A stretch of DNA of 64,000 nt from DASRLE01 sp963825315. Its GTDB lineage: Bacteria; Verrucomicrobiota; Verrucomicrobiia; Limisphaerales; Palsa-1400. The stretch covers positions 372,001 to 436,000 of the forward strand of contig CAWGST010000005.1 in NCBI GenBank assembly GCA_963825315.1, written 5' to 3'. Below, in pieces: positions 52,175 through 60,279 of this stretch. The notes beneath the pieces were generated by a model. It was not told the origin of the DNA. It searched no databases and saw nothing but the letters and a program-made list of their open reading frames with translations. The number at the start of each line of letters is the position of its first letter. Positions within the stretch are counted from its first letter, which is position 1. The translations under genes were made by a program, and so were the position numbers.

Positions 52175-52669
52175 CTATTGCGGAAACGAGTTCTGAAGGT
52201 TCGTCAAGTATTGGGGAAAGGCTATAAGGATCGAAATGCCAACGACCGCAATGATCAGAGAAAGAATTCCCAGCACAATGCCCGCGATGGCGAATCCCGA
52301 GCCTGTCTGTTGCGGATTCCGTTTAATCTGCGAGAGGGCAACAATGCCGAGCACAATGGGGAGCGGACCTAAAACTTGACAACAGAGGAGCGAAATAATT
52401 CCCGTGACCATGGCCCAGAGCGCCATCTGGTTCGACTTCGCCGCGGCAGGGGCCATGGCCATGTGGATGGGAGTCACGGGAGCCGACGGCGCGCCGCCGG
52501 GCAACGCCGCCGCGAATTCGGGCAATTCTGAAACACTTTTCCAAACCCCGGCGCCTTCCGGCTGGACCCTGGTGTTGGCATTGACGCGTCCCTCGGAAAT
52601 CCACTGGCGAAGCTGGTCGGCGGTGATGGGCCCGTACTCTTTCTGATCGGCTCCGATAATCTTATACAT
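52175..52669 (-). CDS. GYF-domain / DUF4190 membrane protein
   Basis: 164 residues from ATG 52669 (MYKIIGADQKEYGPITADQL). The N-terminal GYF_2 domain ends near VWKSVSELPEF; a PA-rich linker leads to two membrane helices (ALWAMVTGIISLLCCQVLGP and IAGIVLGILSLIIAVVGISI) with ALSQIKRNPQQTGSG between them, the DUF4190 signature. Paralogue of 51259-51735. It precedes DUF2752 by three bases. Confidence 0.88.
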   Translation of the reverse strand: MYKIIGADQKEYGPITADQLRQWISEGRVNANTRVQPEGAGVWKSVSELPEFAAALPGGAPSAPVTPIHMAMAPAAAKSNQMALWAMVTGIISLLCCQVLGPLPIVLGIVALSQIKRNPQQTGSGFAIAGIVLGILSLIIAVVGISILIAFPQYLTNLQNSFPQ

Positions 52670-52701
52670 GGCGTGAAGATGCCCGCAACCGCTTCGCCTC
52701 G

Positions 52702-53760
52702 TCAAGCCCGCTCGGATGCCTCGATCAACTCTTTCAATTTGATCCCGGTCTTCCCCGAATCGATCAGTTCCGCAGCCAACTTCCATCCTGCAGCGCACGA
52801 ACGGCTTTTTCCCGCGATGTACAGCGCGGCGCCGCTGTTGATCAAAACCGCGTCCCGTTTCGGTCCGCGGTCTTCACCGTGCAACAAACGGCGCACAATT
52901 TCCGCATTGGCCTCACGGTCTCCCCCCGCCAAATCGGCCAGCGTCGCCGCTTGAATGGGAAACCTTCTGGGCGAGATGGATCGGAGGCGGGTCAGGCCCT
53001 GCGAAAATTCCACGACATGATTATTTCCAAGGGTCGAGAATTCATCCAAATATCGTTTGGCGCCACCGTCCACAACGGACCCGCAAACCACCATCCCGCG
53101 CCGCACTCCCAAGCTCTGCAAAACAGCCGCTATGGGAATACAAAGCGGCCTCCGCGGGACCCCGACAAGTTGGGCGGCGGGCCGCGCCGGATTCAGCAAC
53201 GGCCCAAGGAAATTAAAAATCGTCCTTTGCCCGCGCTCGCCGCACAAACGCCGCGCGGGGGCGATTTGTTTGAAGGCGGGATGGTAGTTCGGCGCGAAGA
53301 AAAAGGCAAAATGATGGTCGCGCAACGAGGCCGCGGCCTGTTCTGGAGTCAAATCTATTTTTATTCCAAGCGCCTCCAGCACGTCCGCGCTGCCCGCCTG
53401 CGAGGTCACGGCCCGGTTGCCGTGCTTGGCCACGCTCACCCCGGCCGAGGCCATGACCAGCGCCACGGTGGTCGAGATGTTGAAGGTGTTCAAGCGGTCG
53501 CCGCCCGTGCCGCAAACATCAATGATTGTCCGCAAGCGCGTCTCCGCGTCCAGCGGCGGCGCGATGGCCATGGCCCGCAGGGCGCGCGCGAAGGCGGCGA
53601 TCTCCTCCGTCGTCTCGCCTTTGCGGGCCAGCGCGGCGAGGAAATCGGCTTTGACTTCCGCCGTCTCCCTTTCGCCGGTCAATTCCACCACCGCGCCGGT
53701 GACTTGCTCGTCCGTCAAAGCCTTGCCCCCGGCCAGTTGTTGGGTCAACGCGATTAACAC
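52702..53760 (-). CDS. trpD: Anthranilate phosphoribosyltransferase
   Basis: 352 residues from GTG 53760. It joins anthranilate and PRPP in tryptophan synthesis. The PRPP loop is DVCGTGGDRLNTFNISTTVA, the second site KHGNRAVTSQAGSADVLEAL, and the anthranilate region APARRLCGERGQRTIFNFLG; all are complete. The frame stays open upstream through the hexamer repeat, which would add a nonsensical Leu-Ile repeat, so the GTG inside STLSIVLIALTQQLAGG is preferred. No other trp gene is in the window. Confidence 0.94.
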   Translation of the reverse strand: MLIALTQQLAGGKALTDEQVTGAVVELTGERETAEVKADFLAALARKGETTEEIAAFARALRAMAIAPPLDAETRLRTIIDVCGTGGDRLNTFNISTTVALVMASAGVSVAKHGNRAVTSQAGSADVLEALGIKIDLTPEQAAASLRDHHFAFFFAPNYHPAFKQIAPARRLCGERGQRTIFNFLGPLLNPARPAAQLVGVPRRPLCIPIAAVLQSLGVRRGMVVCGSVVDGGAKRYLDEFSTLGNNHVVEFSQGLTRLRSISPRRFPIQAATLADLAGGDREANAEIVRRLLHGEDRGPKRDAVLINSGAALYIAGKSRSCAAGWKLAAELIDSGKTGIKLKELIEASERA

Positions 53761-53824
53761 GATGGAAAGTGTAGAAAGACGGGGCCATGTTTGCCAGCGG
53801 CTTTTTGGGTGGCGGTTTCTGGTT

Positions 53825-53926
53825 CCTAATCTTAATCTTAATCGTAATTTTAATCTTCTTCGTGCAATCCGGATTAAGATTAAGATTAAGATTAAGATTA
53901 AGATTAGGATGAAGATCAAGATTAGG
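53825..53926. repeat. Hexamer-repeat hairpin (TTAATC)n / (GATTAA)n
   Basis: CCTAATCTTAATCTTAATCG and further TAATCTT units on the left face about seven GATTAA units on the right after a short spacer (CTTCGTGCAATCC). The two arms can pair into a long hairpin between trpD and the Sua5 gene. An identical 25-base start (GTTCCTAATCTTAATCTTAA...) occurs at 54982. Confidence 0.8.
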
Positions 53927-53938
53927 AGCGGCTGCCCA

Positions 53939-54976
53939 ATGGACACTGAAGTCATCGCAACAAACGACGCGTCGCTGTTTGAAACGGCGGTGGCGCGCGC
54001 GGCTGAATTGCTCCGGGCCGGCCAGTTGGTCGCCTTGCCGACCGAGACGGTTTATGGCCTGGCCGCCAATGCCTGGAATGCCGACGCCGTCCGGCGCATT
54101 TTCGAAGTCAAGGGGCGTCCGCCGCAAAATCCCATCATCGTCCATGTCGCCAGCTTGGAATTGGCGCGCCGGTGCATCTCCGATTGGCCGCCGCTGGCCG
54201 CCAGGCTGGCCGCGGCGTTTTGGCCGGGGCCGCTCACCCTGGTCCTGCCGCGTTCGCCGGAGATTCCCGATGTTGTCACAGCAGGCGGTCGCACAGTTGG
54301 GGTGCGATGGCCGAACCACCCTTTCATTCAGGCGGTGATTCGCGCTTGTGGCTTTCCTTTGGCCGCCCCGAGCGCCAATCGCTCCAATCAAATTTCCCCC
54401 ACCACCGCCGAACACGTTCGCAAGGATTTGGGCGGCCGCATTCCCCTCATCGTCAATGGCGGGCCGTCGCAAGTGGGCATTGAATCATCCGTGCTCGACC
54501 TGGCGTGCTCGCCGCCGCGCCTGTTGCGCCCCGGGATGATCCACGTCGAATCCTTGCTCGCCGCCCTGGGCGGGAGTGATTTGCAAACATCCGCTCCCGG
54601 CTGGTCCGGCGGCGCCGAAACGCTTTTGCGCAGTCCGGGTCTGCTGCCAAAACATTATTCGCCCAAAGCCACATTGGTCCTCTTGCAATGGCGCGACGAA
54701 AACGATTTGGCCGCGCAGATTTCAAAATACCCAATCCAGCGCGACAGAATCCATGTGATCGCGCGCCACGCCATTCCCCTGCGGCAGAATTTCGGGCGGG
54801 TGGCCGTCATTGCCCATGATGCCGCAGCTTTTGCCCGCGCCATCTATGCCGAACTGCACCGATGCGACGAAGCCGGCGCGGAGTTAATCGTCGTCGAAGC
54901 CCCGCCCTCCGGCGAAGAATGGCGCGGCATCGCCGACCGCCTGGCCCGGGCAGCCGGGGGCGCATCCCGGTTTTAG
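53939..54976 (+). CDS. L-threonylcarbamoyladenylate synthase, Sua5 type
   Basis: 345 residues with two domains. The YrdC/TsaC domain carries LVALPTETVYGLAANAWNAD, FEVKGRPPQNPIIVHVASLE, FWPGPLTLVLPRSPEIP and APSANRSNQISPTTAEHVRK; the extra C-terminal domain starts after GLLPKHYSPKATLVLLQWRD and is the Sua5-specific lid. It makes threonylcarbamoyl-AMP for tRNA t6A37. ATG 53939 follows the hexamer repeat by 13 bases. Confidence 0.95.
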   Translation: MDTEVIATNDASLFETAVARAAELLRAGQLVALPTETVYGLAANAWNADAVRRIFEVKGRPPQNPIIVHVASLELARRCISDWPPLAARLAAAFWPGPLTLVLPRSPEIPDVVTAGGRTVGVRWPNHPFIQAVIRACGFPLAAPSANRSNQISPTTAEHVRKDLGGRIPLIVNGGPSQVGIESSVLDLACSPPRLLRPGMIHVESLLAALGGSDLQTSAPGWSGGAETLLRSPGLLPKHYSPKATLVLLQWRDENDLAAQISKYPIQRDRIHVIARHAIPLRQNFGRVAVIAHDAAAFARAIYAELHRCDEAGAELIVVEAPPSGEEWRGIADRLARAAGGASRF

Positions 54977-54981
54977 GGCCG

Positions 54982-55045
54982 TTCCTAATCTTAATCTTAA
55001 TCGTAATCCTAATCCTAATCTTCATCTCTGAGGATTAGGATTAGG
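54982..55045. repeat. Hexamer-repeat hairpin, second copy
   Basis: CCTAATCTTAATCTTAATCG and CCTAATCCTAATCTT on the left (54984-55022) pair with AGGATTAGGATTAGG (55031-55045) around an eight-base loop. It follows the Sua5 stop by eight bases and lies nine bases before the end of the convergent higA gene. Same family as 53825-53926. Confidence 0.8.
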
Positions 55046-55053
55046 AGTCAGAT

Positions 55054-55359
55054 TCAGGCCGCCTTCGGCAATGGGTGAATGGTCTTTTCGATTTCCCTGG
55101 CAGAGGACAACCGGGCTTGATCCAGTTCGTAATGGGATTGGAGATTAAGCCAAAACTGGGGTGTGGTGTTGAAATAACGTCCGAGGCGCAGAGCGGTGTC
55201 GGCGGAAACGCCGCGTCGGCGCAGCGCAATTTCATTGACGCGGCGCGAAGGCACATGGATCTCCCTGGCCAGACGATATTGCGAAATGCGCAGCGGCTTC
55301 AAAAAGTCCTCCAACAGGATTTCTCCCGGATGCACCGGATTTAAGGCTGGGTCTTTCAT
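55054..55359 (-). CDS. higA: HigA-family antitoxin (VapI-like HTH)
   Basis: 101 residues from ATG 55359. NPVHPGEILLEDFLKPLRIS, QYRLAREIHVPSRRVNEIAL and RRRGVSADTALRLGRYFNTT are the textbook HigA/VapI pattern, with the DNA-binding helix in the middle. TPQFWLNLQSHYELDQAR also matches. It follows its toxin gene by 14 bases. Confidence 0.93.
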   Translation of the reverse strand: MKDPALNPVHPGEILLEDFLKPLRISQYRLAREIHVPSRRVNEIALRRRGVSADTALRLGRYFNTTPQFWLNLQSHYELDQARLSSAREIEKTIHPLPKAA

Positions 55360-55373
55360 AACGTTTCTTGTGT

Positions 55374-55655
55374 TCAATGATAATCAACAATTTCAACATC
55401 CCACGCGCCATTCTCGGCCCACACAAAACAAATCCGCCATTGGTCGTTGATGCGGATGCTGTATTGTCCTGCCCGTCCGCCGCGCAACTTTTCCAGCCGA
55501 TTCGACGGCGGACTGCGCAAGTCCAGCAGGTTTGTTGCGGCGTCCAAAGCGTAAAGACGGCGCAAAGCGGCCTTGCGGACTGGCTCGCTCCAACGCAGGG
55601 TTTGTTCGTAATTAAACACCATCCCGGTGTCCCTGCACTTAAAGCTCCGAATCAC
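55374..55655 (-). CDS. higB: HigB-family toxin (RelE superfamily)
   Basis: 93 residues from GTG 55655. MIRSFKCRDTGMVFNYEQTL, RKAALRRLYALDAATNLLDL and RSPPSNRLEKLRGGRAGQYS are followed by IRINDQWRICFVWAENGAWD, VEIVDYH, matching the HigB/killer-protein family (PPxNRLExLxGdrxGxxSIRINDQWRICF). It cleaves mRNA at the ribosome. Intact; second HigBA module of the window. Confidence 0.93.
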   Translation of the reverse strand: MIRSFKCRDTGMVFNYEQTLRWSEPVRKAALRRLYALDAATNLLDLRSPPSNRLEKLRGGRAGQYSIRINDQWRICFVWAENGAWDVEIVDYH

Positions 55656-55837
55656 GCTTAAATAATAACCAAAACCGTTACTATGTCAACCCCTCCGGTT
55701 CGGCGAATTGCTTGGCCAAAATGAACGAATACGAATTCTCGAGGACCCTTTCGTTGTTTGGGGTTTGAGCATATTTCCCCGTCAGAATCGCAACTCCGGT
55801 TTGACAAAAGCTGTCGATGTCAATAGGTTCTTGAGGA

Positions 55838-56317
55838 ATGAAAATCACCCAGGCGGAACGCATTGAAGTGAACCGACAATGTTGGAAAGGGGAAATAACG
55901 CCAGCTTGCATGGATCAATTTCCAGCCTGGGAGTTGGTTCCAATTTATCCATTTCCTGAGCGCGTGAACTGGTGCGAACGCTGGGATGCGGCTGGAGGGC
56001 CTCGTTTTCACCCTACACGGTTGATCGCCTTGAAATCTGATCCTGTTTGGGCGGTCCTCGGCAATAAAGACTGTTTCGCAGATGCGCTTGGGAATCCATT
56101 CCCGCCTTTCGCCGATGGGAGCGGATGGGGATGGCGGCAGATGACGCGCGACGAATGTCTTGCGCTGAAAATTACCCTTCCCATCGACCGAACCTTTTTG
56201 GACAATGTGCCCACGTCGAACGTTCCGATTTCACAAATGAAGGCTGACCGCGACGAACTGCTCGCCGCCGCCGCACTTCGGAGGAGAGCCGTTGAGCGCG
56301 AACCAAAGGAACAATGA
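55838..56317 (+). CDS. Hypothetical protein, possibly phage-derived
   Basis: 159 residues. ERIEVNRQCWKGEITPACMD and FPAWELVPIYPFPERVNWCE give a tryptophan-rich N-terminus; the middle, LIALKSDPVWAVLGNKDCFA, DALGNPFPPFADGSGWGWRQ, recalls the C-terminal part of phage head-morphogenesis proteins (LGNPxPPF...SGW). I cannot assign a function. No phage genes are adjacent. The final helix is charged. Confidence 0.55.
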   Translation: MKITQAERIEVNRQCWKGEITPACMDQFPAWELVPIYPFPERVNWCERWDAAGGPRFHPTRLIALKSDPVWAVLGNKDCFADALGNPFPPFADGSGWGWRQMTRDECLALKITLPIDRTFLDNVPTSNVPISQMKADRDELLAAAALRRRAVEREPKEQ

Positions 56318-56477
56318 AACCCATCACAATCGTCAACGTCAACGGGTCAGTTCCTCACATTTCAACATTTTGTCTGCCGCGCCGGGATCCCTCAGTCCAC
56401 CAACAATCCGCCTTCGCCGTCGCCAACCGCAATCGAATTGCACCGCGAAACACACGAAGATCACGAAGCGACAGATG

Positions 56478-56573
56478 GTAGGGTGAGACTCCGTCGAACC
56501 CCATATTGATCCAGTCACTTGTCGCGCCAAAGCGAAGCGGAGGCGGACGCCTCGACAGAGTCTCGCCCTACCG
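56478..56573. repeat. REP-like palindrome GGTAGGG...CCCTACC
   Basis: GGTAGGGTGAGACTCCGTCGA at the left and its near complement TCGACAGAGTCTCGCCCTACC at the right (about 56553-56573) enclose a spacer of 50-odd bases with its own GC-rich hairpin. It shares the GGTAGGG/CCCTACC ends with the palindrome at 21330-21388. Confidence 0.65.
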
Positions 56574-57108
56574 CGCTAAAACTGCGTAAGTCTTTACCGC
56601 GCAATGCTTTAACGCTGTGTATAAAAATTACAACTTTTTTAGCATTTCTTTCAAAAAGCAGTTGACGATATGGTACGTTAACTGTATTGTTCGTGTAATG
56701 AATGACCCATTAAGGCCATGAATTGAAAGGCTGAAGGCTTCCACCGTCGCCGCAGCGGCTATGATGGACTGGCGAAAGTTATGAAAAAGATGTTTGAAGC
56801 CCGACTGAATTCAGGTTGCGATCAAATCGCAGCAGGTTCGATTCGCCCACACGCCCAAAGGCGCGACGGCGCGAAAAAGCCTGAAATGAAATCCGAAAAA
56901 TCCGATAAACGGTTTTTTGCTATTTTTCAATTGGAAACTGTTGCCGCCCAATACGTTCCAACCAAAATGAGCGGCGGGGATTTTTCGGATTTTTCGAAAA
57001 ATTTTTGCGGGTATACCGGGGGGGGCGGTCGAAAATGCTAAATTATGAAAATCATACTCCGTCGCACCGCGTCGCAGTCAGTCGCAGTGATGTTTGAAAA
57101 ATCGCCTT
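56574..57108. other. Intergenic region with a promoter-like site, no convincing gene
   Basis: TTGACG (56662-56667), 17 bases, TATTGT (56685-56690) is a sigma70-like promoter. AAAGTTATGAAAAAGATG (56775-56792) repeats the block at 6604-6621, and CTGAAGGCTT is shared too. An 86-codon ORF starts at that ATG (56781-57041) and ends in a glycine run, not protein-like. The parallel with 6453-6916 suggests a common mobile or regulatory unit. Confidence 0.4.
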
Positions 57109-57180
57109 GGTGGAACAGGCCTCTGGCCGGATGGCATCGGGCGGGACGCCCGCTGCGACAGGCGAGACGCCTGTTCCACC
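57109..57180. repeat. REP-like palindrome GGTGGAACAGGC...GCCTGTTCCACC
   Basis: Perfect 12-base arms (57109-57120 and 57169-57180) enclose nested inverted pieces: GGGCG-GGA-CGCCC near 57140-57152 and ACAGGC-GAGAC-GCCTGT near 57158-57174. It lies 43 bases before modA and could form alternative hairpins in the leader transcript. I see no match to the molybdenum cofactor riboswitch. Confidence 0.7.
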
Positions 57181-57223
57181 AGGGCTTGACGGCTTTTCCC
57201 CGGACAAGGCACGTTATATCGCA

Positions 57224-57995
57224 ATGAAGATAACGCGCCTCCTCAAAGTTCTTCCGGCGTTGGCCGTTGCCTGGGCCGGGGTCGCGGTCCACGCGGCGAC
57301 CATTACCGTTTTCGCCGCCGCCAGCCTGACGGATGGTTTGGGAGAAATCGCCCGCGACTATCAAAACAAGACCGGCGATAAAATTGAGTTCAACTTCGCC
57401 GCGTCCAGCCTCCTGGAGCGGCAGATTGAGGAAGGCGCGCCGGCGGACATTTTCTTTTCCGCCGACGAGGCCAAGATGGATGCTCTCGAAAAAAAGGGGC
57501 TGATCGAAAAGAAGACGCGCCGGAGCCGCTTGTCCAATTCGCTGGTCATTATAATGGTGGCGGACAGCCCCCTCTTGATCCAGTCGCCCAGGGATTTGAC
57601 CACGGAGAAGATCGGGCATATCGCGCTGGCCGATCCGCAGTCCGTTCCGGCGGGGATTTACGCCAGGGAATACCTGAACAAGATTCATCTCTGGGATGAG
57701 ATCGCGCCCAAGGTTGTGCCGATGGGAAACGTCCGGGCCGCCCTGGCCGCGGTGGAATCGGGCGATGCCGAAGCCGGGATTGTCTATAAGACGGACGCGG
57801 CCATTTCCAAAAAGGTGCGGGTCGCCTGCGGCAGTGCCGCGCCAGGATGGCCCTAAAATCAGCTATCCAATGGCGGTGATGAAGGAGGCCAGGGAACCAA
57901 AGGCGGCCCGGGCTTTTCTGGAATATCTGGATTCGGATGCGGCGGGCCGGGTTTTTGCAAAGTTCGGATTCATTCTTGACAACCACGCGCCATGA
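57224..57995 (+). CDS. modA: Molybdate ABC transporter binding protein, frameshifted
   Basis: A signal peptide (LLKVLPALAVAWAGVAVHAA) and the ModA start ITVFAAASLTDGLGEIARDY with FNFAASSLLERQIEEGAPAD, DIFFSADEAKMDALEKKGLI. After VRVACGSAAPGWP the frame ends at 57855; the other frame continues as AVPRQDGPKISYPMAVMKEA and REPKAARAFLEYLDSDAAGR to 57995. Removing one G in TGCGGCAGTG (near 57831) restores VACAVPRQDGP and 256 residues. Its true stop overlaps the start of modB by ATGA, so the full gene is implied. Confidence 0.85.
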
Positions 57996-58658
57996 CCGCC
58001 AACGAATGGCAAATTGTCTGGTTTACGGCGTGGGTTGCGGCCTTGAGCACGCTCGTCATCCTGCCGCCGGGGCTGGCGGTGGCGTGGCTGCTGGCGCGCT
58101 GTGATTGGCCGGGAAAATCGCTTCTCGAAACCCTCGTCACTCTGCCGCTGGTCCTGCCGCCGGTGGCCACGGGACTGATCCTGCTCAAAGTATTGGGCCG
58201 GCGCGGATTCGGCGGCTTTTTCCATGACCGCCTGCATCTGGACATCGTTTTTACGTGGCGGGCTGTCCTGGCGGCCTTGGGTGTGATGTCGTTTCCGTTG
58301 CTGGTACGTTCGGCGCGCGTGGCCCTGGAGCAGGTGAATCCCCGCTTTGAACAAATCGCCCGGACCCTTGGGAGCGGGTGATCTGCGGGTCTTTTTTTCC
58401 ATCACCATTCCCCTCGCCTTGCGCGGGATTATCGGCGGGGTCATCCTGGCCTTTGCCCGGGCCTTGGGCGAATTTGGCGCGACGATCATGGTGGCCGGCA
58501 ATATCCCCGGCAAGACTTCTACCTTGTCGCTGTCCATCTACCAATCCTGGTTCAATGGCGAGGATGCCGCCGCCTATCGCTTGCTCGGCGCATCGGTGGC
58601 GCTGGCCTTCGCGGCGGTCTGGGCCAGTGAATGGTTCATGCGCCGGCAGCGGAGATGA
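57992..58658 (+). CDS. modB: Molybdate ABC transporter permease, frameshifted
   Basis: The first frame reads IVWFTAWVAALSTLVILPPG, LLETLVTLPLVLPPVATGLI and LGVMSFPLLVRSARVALEQV and stops at 58381; the second continues AGDLRVFFSITIPLALRGII, GGVILAFARALGEFGATIMV to 58658. Removing one G from the GGG at 58369-58371 gives RTLGAGDLRVFFSITIP, the EAA-loop of ModB. The full protein would be about 221 residues with five to six helices. ATGA overlap with modA. Confidence 0.88.
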
Positions 58659-58659
58659 G

Positions 58660-59331
58660 ATGAATCTCCTTTTGCAAAACATTTCCCTGCCGCTGGCCGA
58701 TTTCACCCTGGAAATCGATGCCCAACTGCAATGCCAGGTCACCGGCATCTTCGGCCCTTCCGGCGCGGGCAAAACCTCCCTGCTCGATTTGATCGCCGGG
58801 CTGCGCCAGCCGGCCTCGGCGCGCATTGCCCTCGACGATCGAGTATTGACAGATACCGCGGCCGGCGTGGTCATGCCGCCGCGCCTACGGGAGATCGGAT
58901 ACGTGCCGCAGGATTTGGCGCTCTTTCCGCATTTGTCCGTCCGCCAGAATCTCCTCTACGGACACCGGAACGGCCGTGAGACGGGGCCGTTGTTCGGCTT
59001 CGAGCATGTCACGGAAGTGCTGCAAATCCAGCCGTTGACGGCGCGGGGCACGGGCGATTTATCGGGCGGGGAGCGGCAGCGCGTCGCATTGGCGCGGGCT
59101 TTGTTGACATCGCCCCGGTTGTTACTGCTCGATGAACCTTTGGCCAGCCTTGAGACGGGCCTCAAGGCGAAGATCATCCCCTATCTGCGCCGTGTGCGGG
59201 ATGAGTTCCAATTGCCCATCCTTTATGTGACGCATGATGAGCAGGAAGTTCTCGCGCTGTGCGATGAGGTGCTGGAGATGCGACGGGGACGAATGACCGG
59301 ACGCCGGCGGATGAACGCCCGCAATCCATGA
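58660..59331 (+). CDS. modC: Molybdate-type ABC transporter ATPase, short form
   Basis: 223 residues. Walker A FGPSGAGKTSLLDLIAGL, Q-loop IGYVPQDLALFPHLSV, signature LSGGERQRVALARALL, Walker B LLLLDEPLASLE and VTHDEQEVLALCDEV are complete. ModC normally has a C-terminal Mop/TOBE domain (about 350 residues); here it ends after GRMTGRRRMNARNP, so there is no molybdate-binding regulatory domain. It starts two bases after modB and overlaps the binding-protein gene by ATGA. Confidence 0.88.
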   Translation: MNLLLQNISLPLADFTLEIDAQLQCQVTGIFGPSGAGKTSLLDLIAGLRQPASARIALDDRVLTDTAAGVVMPPRLREIGYVPQDLALFPHLSVRQNLLYGHRNGRETGPLFGFEHVTEVLQIQPLTARGTGDLSGGERQRVALARALLTSPRLLLLDEPLASLETGLKAKIIPYLRRVRDEFQLPILYVTHDEQEVLALCDEVLEMRRGRMTGRRRMNARNP

Positions 59332-60254
59332 GCAAAGCTGGAATGATCTTGTCCCTTGCCGGCCTCCTTTTGCTGCCCGGCTGCGGCAAAAGTGATTCCG
59401 GCGTTGTTGTCATATATACTTCCCAGGACGAGGTCTATGCCGAGCCGGTTTTGGAGGAGTTCGAAAAAGAGACCGGTCTCCAGGCGCGGCCGGTTTATGA
59501 CAGCGAGGCCGTCAAGACCGTTGGCCTGGTCAACCGGCTGTTGGCCGAGCGCGCCCATCCGCAGTGCGATGTTTTTTGGAACAATGAAGAGTTTCGCACC
59601 CGCCAACTGGCCGCGCATGATGTTTTCCGCCAAACCAACGGATGGACCCATCTCGGCTACCGCACCCGGCGGCTGGTCATCAATACCAACTTTTTGAGCG
59701 CGGCCGGCGCGCCGCGCCGTTTCAGCGATGCCACCAATGCGGCCTGGCGCGGCAAGGTGGCCCTGGCCTATCCGCTCTTTGGCACCACGGCCACTCATTT
59801 CCATGCCTTGCGCCAGCATTGGGGGGACTTGGCGTGGCGGAATTGGTGCCGGGCGCTGACGGCCAACAAGCCCTTTCTGGTCGATGGCAATTCGGTGGTC
59901 GTAAAACTGGTCGAACGCGGCGAAGCCTGGATTGGCTTTACCGATTCCGACGACATCGCGGCGGCGCAACGGGAAGGTTTCCCGGTGCAAGCACTGCCGG
60001 CCACGGAGGAGACGCTCTTCATCCCCAACACCGTTGGAGTGATCCGCAACTGTCCTCATCCCGCCGCGGCCCAGCGCCTCTATGAGTATCTTTCCAAGCC
60101 TGAAGTTTCGCAGCGTTTGGCGGACTGGCGCGCCCTCGAAGGCGCGACGCTCGCCCCGGCCACAGCCGCCTCGGGATTGACAGTGGATTGGAACGAATTA
60201 TTGCAAAATCTGGATTCGGTGACAACGGAAACGAAGGAGATTTTTTTGCGATAA
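59328..60254 (+). CDS. Iron(III)-type ABC substrate-binding lipoprotein
   Basis: 308 residues. The N-terminus ILSLAGLLLLPGCGKSDSG is a lipoprotein signal (lipobox LLPGC). VVVIYTSQDEVYAEPVLEEF, EKETGLQARPVYDSEAVKTV and later FLVDGNSVVVKLVERGEAWI, GFTDSDDIAAA match the FbpA/AfuA/Fut family of ferric iron or thiamine-like binding proteins rather than ModA. It is coupled to modC by ATGA, with no iron permease or ATPase following, so it may share the mod ATPase or be the start of a truncated iron cluster. Confidence 0.82.
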   Translation: MSKAGMILSLAGLLLLPGCGKSDSGVVVIYTSQDEVYAEPVLEEFEKETGLQARPVYDSEAVKTVGLVNRLLAERAHPQCDVFWNNEEFRTRQLAAHDVFRQTNGWTHLGYRTRRLVINTNFLSAAGAPRRFSDATNAAWRGKVALAYPLFGTTATHFHALRQHWGDLAWRNWCRALTANKPFLVDGNSVVVKLVERGEAWIGFTDSDDIAAAQREGFPVQALPATEETLFIPNTVGVIRNCPHPAAAQRLYEYLSKPEVSQRLADWRALEGATLAPATAASGLTVDWNELLQNLDSVTTETKEIFLR

Positions 60255-60279
60255 GACGCGACTCGCAACGCGCGGGCCG

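Noticed and set aside
53761..53955. Extended N-terminus of TrpD through the hexamer repeat.
   Set aside because: It would encode a Leu-Ile and Arg-Leu repeat unknown in TrpD; the GTG at 53760 gives the normal start.
57001..57223. A molybdenum cofactor riboswitch in front of modA.
   Set aside because: The region is dominated by a REP-like palindrome with no resemblance to the known riboswitch core that I can see.
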